A stretch of DNA of 18,220 nt, from positions 1 through 18,220 of the forward strand of contig DLAF01000016.1 of the NCBI GenBank assembly GCA_002492725.1, given 5' to 3'. The position numbers and the translations under genes are program-made. Positions 1-9,908 of this stretch are shown in pieces. Numbering within the stretch: position 1 is the stretch's first letter; every line of letters begins with the position of its first letter. The notes beneath the pieces were generated by a model. The model made no database searches, was not told the origin of the DNA, and worked only from the letters and a program-made list of their open reading frames with translations. The stretch is from Lachnospiraceae bacterium UBA7054 (GTDB lineage Bacteria > Bacillota > Clostridia > Lachnospirales > Lachnospiraceae).

Positions 1-17
1 CCACATCTATGGGTACA

Positions 18-260
18 TTATAAAGCGGTTCGTACAAGAATCTGCATCATCCACGACTTAAATCCGCTGTCATTATGCAGTTCGCGGACATGAATCCAGA
101 CTTTCACAAACGTTTCCTGAACCACGTCCTCGCTGTCCGCCAGATTTCCGGTGATCAGATATGCCGTATGAAGCGCCATATTCTTGTACTTATGATACAG
201 TTCGTCAAAGGCTTCCCTGCTGCCCTCCCGCAGCCGTGCCGCCAGAATTTCTTCTTCCAA
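18..260 (-). CDS. ECF-type RNA polymerase sigma factor, region 2 only (truncated or frameshifted)
   Basis: An 80-residue ORF resembling the N-terminal half of extracytoplasmic-function sigma factors, which bind core RNA polymerase and redirect it to stress promoters. The visible part is sigma region 2: a helix with FDELYHKY near residues 18-25, the DSEDVVQETFVKVW block (about 42-55) typical of regions 2.2-2.3, and FKSWMMQILVRTA (67-79), the usual end of region 2. The family normally has 160-190 residues with a region 4 helix-turn-helix, which is missing because a TAA falls at 18-20. Removing one base from the T run just before this stop lets reading continue as AYNVPIDV to the window edge, so a single-base frameshift is plausible; too little sequence remains to decide. 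The start is TTG with an AGAGGAG site 8-9 bases upstream. Confidence 0.65.
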   Translation of the reverse strand: MEEEILAARLREGSREAFDELYHKYKNMALHTAYLITGNLADSEDVVQETFVKVWIHVRELHNDSGFKSWMMQILVRTAL

Positions 261-418
261 AGTAAGTTCTCCTCTGTTTATTTGGTGCAGCTGTTAATAA
301 GAGTCATTCGGCAGGCGATTGGTTCATTTTTTCGAAAACTTTTTTATCCGATTCTGTCCGCACATCCACATGCGCAGGATACTTTGCATTTTCTTGCACT
401 GCCCGCCATAAGCAGATA

Positions 419-458
419 AGGGACAGATCTTCCGCATACCGCCAAAAGATCTATCCCT
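419..458 (-). terminator. Likely terminator after argS (13-bp hairpin)
   Basis: Arms 419-431 and 446-458 form a 13-bp stem around a 14-base loop, about 50 bases past the argS stop. Read on the minus strand the only non-Watson-Crick pair is a G-U wobble; on the plus strand that same position is a C-A mismatch, which favours a role in minus-strand RNA. However, the run of five T (460-464) lies on the plus-strand side, and the minus-strand tail (TTATCTGCTT) is a poor U tract, so it may be a weak or bidirectional terminator or another RNA structure. Confidence 0.45.
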
Positions 459-510
459 ATTTTTAGTCTTCTCAATATTGTTAGCAGATATCGTCTCGGA
501 GCGCTGAACG

Positions 511-2292
511 CTACATCCTCTCCGGTGCGGAAAAACCAAGTAAGTCAATACAGGTCTCCAACACATCTTTGGTCATCGCAAGCAGCGCGATCCAGCCCGC
601 CTTCTTCTGCGTGTCTTCCTCCGTGAGAATCTTTGTCTCATGATAGAAATGATTAAAGGCGTTTGCCAGATCATAAATGTAGGCGCAGATCTTGTGGGGC
701 GCCGTCTCCTCGCATGCCGCCTCCACAACGGCGTTACACTTGGTCAGTTCCAGCATCAGGCTCTTTTCTGACACACTTGTCGCCTCTCGGATGACTATAT
801 CAGTCAATTTTCCGCCCTGCTCCTCATATTTCGCTAAAATTGACTTGATCCGTACTATCGTGTAAAGGATATAAGGTCCGGTATCTCCCTCAAAGGAGGT
901 AAATCTGTCCATATCGAAAATATAATCCTTTGCCGCCTGATTGGAGAGATCACCATATTTGATTGCCGCAAGCCCGACGATACGAGCTGTCTCTTCTGCC
1001 TGCGTCTCATCCGCCTGATATCCCTTTTCCTCCGCGTTCTCGTGAATCTTGCGAATCATCTCCTCGTTAATCTCACGGATCAGATTTTCCAGACGCATCA
1101 CGCCGCCGTCTCTCGTCTTAAAAGGTTTGCCATCCTTGCCGTTCATGGTGCCAAATCCAATATAGGTAAGCTCCGTATCTGTATTGACCAATCCGGTCTT
1201 TTTCGCGCAGCGGAAAACCTGTTCAAAATGAAGCTCCTGCCTCTTATCCGCCAGATAGATCAATTGATCGGGATGATACTGCTCCATGCGGTCCTTGATG
1301 GTCGCCAAATCTGTCGTATTATACAAGGACGCGCCGTCTGACTTTAGAATCATGCAAGGCGGCATCTCCTTGGTGTCCGTCTCCTCTTTCACATCCACCA
1401 CAAGAGCGCCTTCGCTCTCGTAGGCAAATCCTCCCTGCTTCATCGCTTCTACCATGGGTGGAATGAGATCACGCACGTCCGACTCACCTTTCCAGAGATC
1501 GAACTCCACATTCAGATTGGCATAATTCTTTTTCAGATCGGGAATCGACACGCGGATGATCTGTTTCCCCAATGCCCAATAACCGCGGACGCCGTTCTGA
1601 AACTTGAAAGTCGCCTCCATCGCCTCCGCCTTGTAGCCCTCGTCCTCCTTGGACTTCGCGCTGGCTGCCGGGTAGATTTCCTCCAACTCCCCTATGGTAA
1701 AGGGCGCCTCCTGCGGGTATTCCCCCTCGTAAGAATCATCAAAATAGACCAGCTCAGGCTGCCTTTTTTTCAGCTCCGTCATGATCAGTCCCATTTGCAG
1801 GCCCCAGTCGCCCAGGTGGATGTCACCGATCACCTCATGTCCCGCATAGCGGCAGATGCGCTTGACGCTCTCCCCAATGATCGCGGAACGCAAATGCCCC
1901 ACATGGAGCGGCTTTGCGACGTTCGGACCGCCATAGTCGATGATGATCTTCTTTGGATTGACTGGCATAGTCAAGCCAAATTTCTCACTCTTACGCATCT
2001 CGTCCAGATACGCCTTGACAAAGCTCTCCTTCAGCTTCAGGTTTAGGAAGCCGGGCGCAACTGCACTCACTTCCCCAAACACCTCGCTGTCCGCAAGCTT
2101 TTTTGCCACCTCCTGCGCAATCATTAGAGGCGCTTTATGGTACTGTTTCGCTCCTGCCATGGCGCCATTACATTGATACTCGCACAGATCGGGACGGTTT
2201 GACAGGGTCACCTTGCCAAGTTCTCCGTCATACCCCGCCGCCGCAAACGCCTTTTTCATTTCCTCTGAAATCAAATCCAATAGTTTCTGCAT
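511..2292 (-). CDS. argS: Arginine--tRNA ligase (ArgRS)
   Basis: Cytoplasmic class Ia aminoacyl-tRNA synthetase that charges tRNA-Arg using ATP. From the start chosen here it has 593 residues, close to the usual 550-600. Visible features: an N-terminal tRNA-recognition (Add-1) domain over about the first 110 residues; the HIGH signature as HVGHL at 130-134, in the context NVAKPLHVGHLRSA; a KMSKS-loop region written as FKTRDGG (about 391-397), a degenerate form common in ArgRS; and the C-terminal anticodon-binding domain ending GFSAPERM, the typical ArgRS tail. The ATG at 2290-2292 is preferred over the in-frame ATG at 2308-2310 because GAAAGG lies 8 bases before it and the family normally begins near MQKLLDLI. 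Only 46 bases separate it from the membrane-protein gene upstream, so the two may share a transcript. A hairpin at 419-458 follows. Confidence 0.97.
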   Translation of the reverse strand: MQKLLDLISEEMKKAFAAAGYDGELGKVTLSNRPDLCEYQCNGAMAGAKQYHKAPLMIAQEVAKKLADSEVFGEVSAVAPGFLNLKLKESFVKAYLDEMRKSEKFGLTMPVNPKKIIIDYGGPNVAKPLHVGHLRSAIIGESVKRICRYAGHEVIGDIHLGDWGLQMGLIMTELKKRQPELVYFDDSYEGEYPQEAPFTIGELEEIYPAASAKSKEDEGYKAEAMEATFKFQNGVRGYWALGKQIIRVSIPDLKKNYANLNVEFDLWKGESDVRDLIPPMVEAMKQGGFAYESEGALVVDVKEETDTKEMPPCMILKSDGASLYNTTDLATIKDRMEQYHPDQLIYLADKRQELHFEQVFRCAKKTGLVNTDTELTYIGFGTMNGKDGKPFKTRDGGVMRLENLIREINEEMIRKIHENAEEKGYQADETQAEETARIVGLAAIKYGDLSNQAAKDYIFDMDRFTSFEGDTGPYILYTIVRIKSILAKYEEQGGKLTDIVIREATSVSEKSLMLELTKCNAVVEAACEETAPHKICAYIYDLANAFNHFYHETKILTEEDTQKKAGWIALLAMTKDVLETCIDLLGFSAPERM

Positions 2293-2338
2293 GTTTCGCG
2301 CCTTTCTCATCCATAAATCCCATTTATCATATCAGCTT

Positions 2339-2974
2339 TTATGCCTGTTCCTTCTTCCGTTTGGGGAAAATGGGAGGCAGGATGCCAATCTTTGCGCCAA
2401 GCATATGAGAGCCGAAGGTTCCCACAAAGAGCAGAATCACCGCCGCCGCATCAAACTTAAACTTGATATCATCCTCGTTGGCAGAATCCAGTGCTTCCCC
2501 AAACATGTCCACATAAAAGGTCGTGTCCGCAAACACCATGCCGCTTCTCTCATCATCAAGCTGACTGATTAGCGTCTCCGGAAGCTCAAACGGTACGATC
2601 TTTCCCACCGGCGTCTGCTTCTTATAGCCGTCCACCGTCTCGCTTGCCTTTCTATTATTGCGCACGCACACTACCTCACCGGAGGGCAGTTCCAACGGAT
2701 TCCACTCCTTGTCATCATAAAACAAGTGATACATCTCATAATTTTCGTCGTCGGTTATCACATAAAACGTGTCATGCTGTTTCATCTGTGCGATGCTCTC
2801 CACAAGAGGCGTATCCTCCGCCGGCACACCACCGACCTCTCCCTGCGGCAGTTCCTGTGTTTCATAACGTTCATCTGCCATCTCCACATACTTCTGCCCC
2901 GCAAAGATTGTCAACCAACAAAGAAGCACGCCGATCAGCAAGCAGGGAACAAAGTCCAATCTGATTTTTGTCAT
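2339..2974 (-). CDS. Hypothetical protein with two predicted membrane segments
   Basis: Not recognised. The 211-residue product has one hydrophobic segment near the N-terminus (FVPCLLIGVLLCWLTIFAG, about residues 8-26), then about 150 polar, acidic residues, then a second hydrophobic stretch (AAAVILLFVGTFGSHMLGA, about 176-194) and a basic tail PKRKKEQA. The layout suggests a soluble domain, probably extracellular, held by membrane segments at both ends; no catalytic motif or metal site was seen. The ATG at 2972-2974 is chosen because GGAGGAGATT directly precedes it. A longer in-frame ORF reaches 3043, but that start would lie only a few bases from the expected transcription start of the promoter at 3055-3084. 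Lies 46 bases upstream of argS on the same strand. Coding is well supported; function is unknown. Confidence 0.75.
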   Translation of the reverse strand: MTKIRLDFVPCLLIGVLLCWLTIFAGQKYVEMADERYETQELPQGEVGGVPAEDTPLVESIAQMKQHDTFYVITDDENYEMYHLFYDDKEWNPLELPSGEVVCVRNNRKASETVDGYKKQTPVGKIVPFELPETLISQLDDERSGMVFADTTFYVDMFGEALDSANEDDIKFKFDAAAVILLFVGTFGSHMLGAKIGILPPIFPKRKKEQA

Positions 2975-3054
2975 AATCTCCTCCACTTTAAACGCCTCGT
3001 GCCGCCAGACGTCTTTCTCTGTTGTAATATGTAATTTCGGCACTTACGCCGCTT

Positions 3055-3084
3055 ATCATAGCATCCCGCGGCATCCCGTGTCAA
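3055..3084 (-). promoter_or_regulatory. Sigma-A type promoter for the 2339-2974 gene
   Basis: On the minus strand TTGACA (3079-3084, perfect -35) and TATGAT (3055-3060, 5 of 6 for -10) are 18 bases apart. Transcription would start near 3047, giving a leader of about 70 bases before the ATG at 2974 and possibly driving argS as well. The spacer contains GGGATGC twice, as part of a tandem imperfect repeat; whether this is an operator is unknown. Confidence 0.75.
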
Positions 3085-3130
3085 GCCCTGCCCCGCAAGG
3101 GAATACTGAGACCTCATCTCAATCCAAAAG

Positions 3131-3631
3131 CTACGGCATCCAATAAAATCTCAATACCACGCCAAATTTTCTGTCAAAAGTGGTGACTCTTCCTATATTT
3201 ACATTTCCATCCATGATAACATATTCTTCCCCTTCCGCATATACATTTAGGGCATCGCTGCCTTTATGTATATAGTCCTCTTTGCAAATGCTTGAGATAA
3301 TCTTACATATCCTGTCAGGACTATGTCCCTGCTTAATCTCCAATGCAACATCGGCATCGCCAACATAATCGTCACCAAATACTACAAGATATTCGGCATC
3401 ACCATCAATTAACATTTGTTCAAAACCGGTCGGATTGTTAACTTTATGATAATAATCTATGAAAAGGCAAATCAAAAATACAATTAGAACCGGGAAAAAG
3501 CCCTCACTAAACCGCCGAAAATATGTTTTCTGTTCCCACCTTTTACTATTTCGTGTAAAAAGGGGAATCTTTGCACATATTAATGACAGGACAAAATCAG
3601 CTATGATAAATCCTATAATTACCTTTGCCAT
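3131..3631 (-). CDS. Hypothetical membrane protein
   Basis: Not recognised. The 166-residue product begins with a hydrophobic helix (VIIGFIIADFVLSLICA, about 4-20), then a basic cytoplasmic-type loop (FTRNSKRWEQKTYFRRF), then a second strong helix (FFPVLIVFLICLFIDYY, about 45-61), leaving roughly 105 C-terminal residues as a soluble domain rich in acidic and beta-forming stretches. With a positive loop between the two helices, both termini would face outside, placing the soluble domain extracellularly; this is an inference from charge. AGAGGAG about 10 bases before the ATG supports the start. It lies between the 2339-2974 gene and a decayed gene (3763-4198), in a run of small membrane or secreted proteins without recognisable partners. 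Confidence 0.7.
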   Translation of the reverse strand: MAKVIIGFIIADFVLSLICAKIPLFTRNSKRWEQKTYFRRFSEGFFPVLIVFLICLFIDYYHKVNNPTGFEQMLIDGDAEYLVVFGDDYVGDADVALEIKQGHSPDRICKIISSICKEDYIHKGSDALNVYAEGEEYVIMDGNVNIGRVTTFDRKFGVVLRFYWMP

Positions 3632-3694
3632 TTGCGTACCGCTCCTCTTAACGGTTGTTATTATATTGTACTATAAATGTCTACTAATAATTAT

Positions 3695-3722
3695 AGAGGA
3701 AACATCGAATGATGTTTCCTCT
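3695..3722 (-). terminator. 12-bp perfect hairpin between the pseudogene and the 3131-3631 gene
   Basis: AGAGGAAACATC (3695-3706) and its exact complement (3711-3722) form a perfect 12-bp stem with a 4-base loop. On the minus strand it is followed by the A/T-rich tail ATAATTATTAG, and it sits 41 bases past the end of the decayed gene at 3763, the usual place for a Rho-independent terminator. The tail is not a clean U run, so efficiency is uncertain. Confidence 0.6.
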
Positions 3723-3762
3723 TGCCCACCTTAAATATTGGTAAAACAGTCAAACACCGGGA

Positions 3763-4198
3763 TTATTCTCCCCAAATCAAATAATCTGTCCGATCGGCAA
3801 TTCTGCCTGATAATGTACTATGCAATGCCACAAGCCGTGCCCGGTCATACAAATTCATATATCTGTGATAACATAAGCGTAGATGCTGTTAAATCTCGGG
3901 TTCGCTTTGGTATAGTTAGGATTATCTATATATAATGTGACATATGCTAATCTCTCATTCTGCTCCTGCGGTGATTCAGGCGGATTTCCATCCTGTGCAT
4001 ATGGAACTGCATAGGCTTGGTTCAACAGCTCATTTTCCAGACTTCTTGTCCGCTCCGTTACAACCGATACTTTTCCACGCTTCGCCGGCTATGGTAATAT
4101 CGTCTAATGCTGTCTTCAACAGTTCGGTATCAATATCCGTTGCATCAACCGATGCTTCTGCCGCTTCTTCCGCATATACAATTTGCGACGGTTATCAT
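3763..4198 (-). pseudogene. Decayed gene for a secreted-type protein (at least two frameshifts)
   Basis: No intact ORF covers this stretch, but three successive minus-strand frames each give natural-looking protein that joins end to end. Segment 1, about 4185-4074: VYAEEAAEASVDATDIDT..., ending IAGEAWK. Segment 2, about 4074-3860: VSVVTERTRSLENELLNQAY ... NERLAYVTLYIDNPNYTK ... NSIYAYVITD. Segment 3, about 3857-3763: MNLYDRARLVALHSTLSGRI ... TDYLIWGE, then TAA at 3763-3765. The first join is at a run of four A (4071-4074 on the minus strand), the second within ATATATGAAT (3853-3863). A short hydrophobic stretch, MITVANC from the ATG at 4196-4198, joins segment 1 with a further shift and may be the rest of a signal peptide ending near YAEEA. 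About 140 residues in all; family not recognised. It follows the 4208-4735 membrane-protein gene by only a few bases and is followed by a hairpin at 3695-3722. Sequencing error at homopolymers is the alternative to real decay. Confidence 0.65.
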
Positions 4199-4207
4199 GA
4201 TGGCCGC

Positions 4208-4735
4208 TTACATTATGAATCTGGTGTATACCACAAACGCGAATGATGCCACCGCCAATACTACCAAAATTCCATGCCAATATCTGTTTTCCGTATCGTC
4301 CTCTCCATTGGGGAACAACCATTGTGGTTGTGGAAATAACAGGATATGATCCCGAAGATTCTCGTTAAATTCAATCACGATCGTCCAGATGATTCCAAGC
4401 ACCATCAATATATGCATTATGATATTTGTTATCGGTGCTGTTGACCTCGTAACATATAAATTAATAAATAATCTATGCAGGATCAATCCGTCCACAAAAG
4501 TGCACAGTATGATAAATATCCGATTACCAAAGGTATCATGCAGCCCCCATTTCAGCCCAAGGATCACCTCCGGGACAAAGATAATATAAACGGAAACCGT
4601 CAGGGCTTTGATATGTTTGATCTGAACATTGCCTTCCAACCCCCATACTCCTACCAAACAGATCACTAACGTGCATAAAAGCAGCATAAACAAATTGTAT
4701 AAAAAAATAACTGCTTTACCATCATTTTTTCCCAT
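4208..4735 (-). CDS. Hypothetical multi-pass membrane protein
   Basis: Not recognised. The 175-residue, very hydrophobic product has about five likely membrane segments: AVIFLYNLFMLLLCTLVICLVG (about 8-29), an ALTVSVYIIFVPEVILGL region (44-61), IFIILCTFVDGLILHRLFI (73-91), ITNIIMHILMVLGIIWTIVI (101-120), and a last helix GILVVLAVASFAFVVYT (154-170). The loop after the fourth helix contains acidic and aromatic residues (PQPQWLFPNGEDDTENRYW). No transporter or enzyme motif was found. GAAAGG about 8 bases before the ATG and a promoter at 4766-4794 support an independent transcription unit, which probably also carried the decayed gene just downstream (3763-4198). Confidence 0.72.
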   Translation of the reverse strand: MGKNDGKAVIFLYNLFMLLLCTLVICLVGVWGLEGNVQIKHIKALTVSVYIIFVPEVILGLKWGLHDTFGNRIFIILCTFVDGLILHRLFINLYVTRSTAPITNIIMHILMVLGIIWTIVIEFNENLRDHILLFPQPQWLFPNGEDDTENRYWHGILVVLAVASFAFVVYTRFIM

Positions 4736-4765
4736 ACGCAGTCCCTTTCTTCCACTTATATAAAT

Positions 4766-4794
4766 AGTATATAATCAGATGATATAAATTTCAA
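4766..4794 (-). promoter_or_regulatory. Sigma-A type promoter for the 4208-4735 gene
   Basis: On the minus strand TTGAAA (4789-4794, 5 of 6 for -35) and TATACT (4766-4771, 5 of 6 for -10) are separated by exactly 17 bases, in AT-rich sequence between queH and the membrane-protein start at 4735. The leader would be about 25 bases. Confidence 0.75.
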
Positions 4795-4796
4795 TA

Positions 4797-4822
4797 TAAA
4801 TGACTACGTTTTGTAACATTTA
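4797..4822 (-). terminator. Weak hairpin at the queH stop
   Basis: TAAATG (4797-4802) pairs with CATTTA (4817-4822), with a further TAC/GTA inner pairing; the right arm includes the queH stop codon. The stem is AT-rich and followed only by TATTG, so it would be a weak terminator at best. Confidence 0.25.
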
Positions 4823-5527
4823 ATGATAGGATACTCGCCGTCCCTCCCGCTCCGCCTGCGAATACACGCAGCCGCAGTAATCCTGCCGATACAGGTCATA
4901 TTCTTTCGACAGCTCGATGGAACGCTTGTAACCGTCTCTCTTCTTAAAATCCGACGGCAGCCAAGCCACGCCGTATTCTCCCGCCAGCTTCTCCCCAATC
5001 TCATTGAGTTTGGCGGCATTCTTTAAGGGGCTGATGGAAAGGGTAGTCGTGAAATAGTCATAACCACCCGCCTGCGCCTGTTTCGCCGTCTCCCGCAGCC
5101 GTAATTCGTAGCAGGCAAAACAGCGTTCGCCACCCTCAGGACAGTCTTCCAACCCCTTCGCAATTTCATAAAAACGCGCGGGCTCGTAATCGCCCTCAAG
5201 CACCTCAATCAAATACCCGCCCGTCTGCATCCCGTTTCCGCGATTCGTATCGACTGATTCAGTCATTTTCTCATTATACGCCGCAATCAACCGCTTCTGC
5301 TCCGCTACCCGCTTGCGATACTCCGCATCTTCCGTAATGTTGGGATTAAAGTAAAAGACCGTGATGCGAAAATACTGCCGCAGATATTCCAGCACATAAC
5401 TGCTGCAGGGCGCACAGCAGCTGTGCAGAAAAAGCGTCGGCGCGTCTGTCCCTGCCGCGCTGCCCTTCTTAGCCATTTCATCCAGTATTTTATCCAATTC
5501 TTTCTGATAATTTCTGACCGCGTTCAT
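4820..5527 (-). CDS. queH: Epoxyqueuosine reductase QueH
   Basis: Reduces epoxyqueuosine to queuosine at the wobble position (34) of tRNAs with GUN anticodons, the last step of queuosine synthesis; QueH is the non-cobalamin iron-sulfur alternative to QueG. The 235-residue protein has the family (formerly DUF208) layout: LFLHSCCAPCSSYVLEYL with Cys37, Cys38 and Cys41; FYFNPNI (58-64); an acidic EGDYEP motif (111-116); a second cysteine group CFAC (Cys136, Cys139) followed by YELRL; FTTTLSISPLKN (159-170); and YCGC (Cys218, Cys220) near the C-terminus. These cysteines are the expected ligands for the cluster and nearby metal or redox centre. The start overlaps the stop of a decayed upstream reading frame by four bases (ATGA). 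Assignment is confident from the cysteine pattern. Confidence 0.93.
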   Translation of the reverse strand: MNAVRNYQKELDKILDEMAKKGSAAGTDAPTLFLHSCCAPCSSYVLEYLRQYFRITVFYFNPNITEDAEYRKRVAEQKRLIAAYNEKMTESVDTNRGNGMQTGGYLIEVLEGDYEPARFYEIAKGLEDCPEGGERCFACYELRLRETAKQAQAGGYDYFTTTLSISPLKNAAKLNEIGEKLAGEYGVAWLPSDFKKRDGYKRSIELSKEYDLYRQDYCGCVYSQAEREGRRVSYH

Positions 5528-5693
5528 TTCACTCTGCCATTTTCCTTTTCTTCCTTAAGCCGCTTTGCCTGTGCGCCGCTTTTTATCCGGTCTGCCGCCT
5601 CTGATTTCCGAAATATTTGTCACCTTTGCGGCTGTTATCTATAACATTACCAAAAAACCGCCCCCGTTTCAACCAATACAATCCCGTCGCCAT
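5524..5693 (-). pseudogene. Possible decayed small ORF upstream of queH
   Basis: Two adjacent minus-strand frames look like protein. From the ATG at 5693 a 36-codon ORF reads MATGLYWLKRGRFFGNVIDN and on through KGDKYFGN before stopping at 5583. The neighbouring frame then gives KSEAADRIKSGAQAKRL and KEEKENGRVK, ending at a TGA that overlaps the queH ATG by four bases, an arrangement typical of coupled genes. One base lost in the GGAAAT run near 5610 would join them. No ribosome binding site was found for the ATG and the family is not recognised. Chance is a real alternative. Confidence 0.22.
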
Positions 5694-5832
5694 ACTGCGC
5701 TTTCGTTGAACCCGCATAAACAGTTTGTCGATTGCCTGATTCTCACAATTTGCTTATACTACTAATAGAGATCGCTTTGATGGCAGATGGGAATTAAATG
5801 ACTGTGACAATATTACACAAGGAGATACTACC
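5528..5832. other. Intergenic region between divergent queH and the HTH gene
   Basis: This 305-base gap holds the plus-strand promoter at 5732-5760, the ribosome binding site of the HTH gene (AAGGAG, ending 11 bases before ATG 5833), and the possible decayed ORF on the minus strand. No convincing promoter for queH, no long inverted repeat and no obvious operator were found. Confidence 0.6.
5732..5760 (+). promoter_or_regulatory. Sigma-A type promoter for the HTH/FlhA-like gene
   Basis: TTGCCT (5732-5737, 4 of 6 for -35) and TATACT (5755-5760, 5 of 6 for -10) are 17 bases apart on the plus strand. Transcription would start near 5767, giving a leader of about 65 bases that includes AAGGAG before the ATG at 5833. 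Confidence 0.65.
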
Positions 5833-6672
5833 ATGGATCATGAAACAGCACAGCTTGAAATCGGAAAAAGAATTGCGGAATGCCGCAGAGAACGGAAACT
5901 GACGCAGGAAGAACTGGCAAACCGCGTGGGCGTTACCGCACAGGCGCTTAGTCAATACGAGAGAGGGCTCCGCTATCCGGATATCGGTATCCTCAGGTCA
6001 TTATGCCAAGCGCTATCCGCAGGCGCCGACTATCTGCTGGGACTGGAAGACAAGAAAATAACAGAGTTTGACGACCCGCAGATTCAAAACGAAATCTGGT
6101 GGAATCTGCGCCATTCTCTCGATCCTTTAGCAATCGAATTTGGAGAAGACATTGTAGCGGCCTATGTCGATAACAAGTTTGTGAAAACGGCCTATGATCT
6201 GAGGCTTCGCCTTTCGACGGAAGGAATCCTGATGCCCATTGTAAAATTGCGCGACTGGACAAAACTTCAGCCCAGAGAATATATCATTACCGCTTACGAC
6301 AATATTCTCTATCATGAAATCATTGCGGACGGGCAGCCAATCAGCGCAGAGTACATGTTTGAAAAGCTGGAAGCTGTCGTCAGAAACCATTATGGAGAGA
6401 TCCTGAATGTGGATCTCATTAAGGATTTAACGGATAATCTGCGCACCAATCACAGCGCGCTGATTGACGGCATCGTTCCGGACAAAGTGCCCTACGGACA
6501 GATATTGACCGTGTGCAGGGCGCTTTTGGACAGGGGCGACACCATGAAATACTTCCCGAAGATTATCGAAGGCCTGGGAGAAGTATCCCGCATGGAAACG
6601 CTTCCATCCGATGCGGAGATTGTTACCTATATAGCCAAGCTGATCGAACGGAAAGAGAACAAGTGGATCTGG

Positions 6673-9891
<3,219 letters not shown>

Positions 9892-9908
9892 TATATAACC
9901 TCCGTTAT

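Noticed and set aside
391..399. Degenerate KMSKS in argS (FKTRDGG) considered as an anomaly
   Set aside because: Loss of a canonical KMSKS is common and functional in ArgRS, so it is not unusual. Residues 391-397 of the protein, not bases, are meant.
3108..3124. TGAGA/TCTCA hairpin just after the 3131-3631 gene, considered as a terminator
   Set aside because: Only 5 bp, with no T run on the minus strand.
3944..4349. Two plus-strand ORFs of 80-100 codons
   Set aside because: They lie opposite the minus-strand pseudogene and membrane protein, lack binding sites and have biased, unstructured translations.
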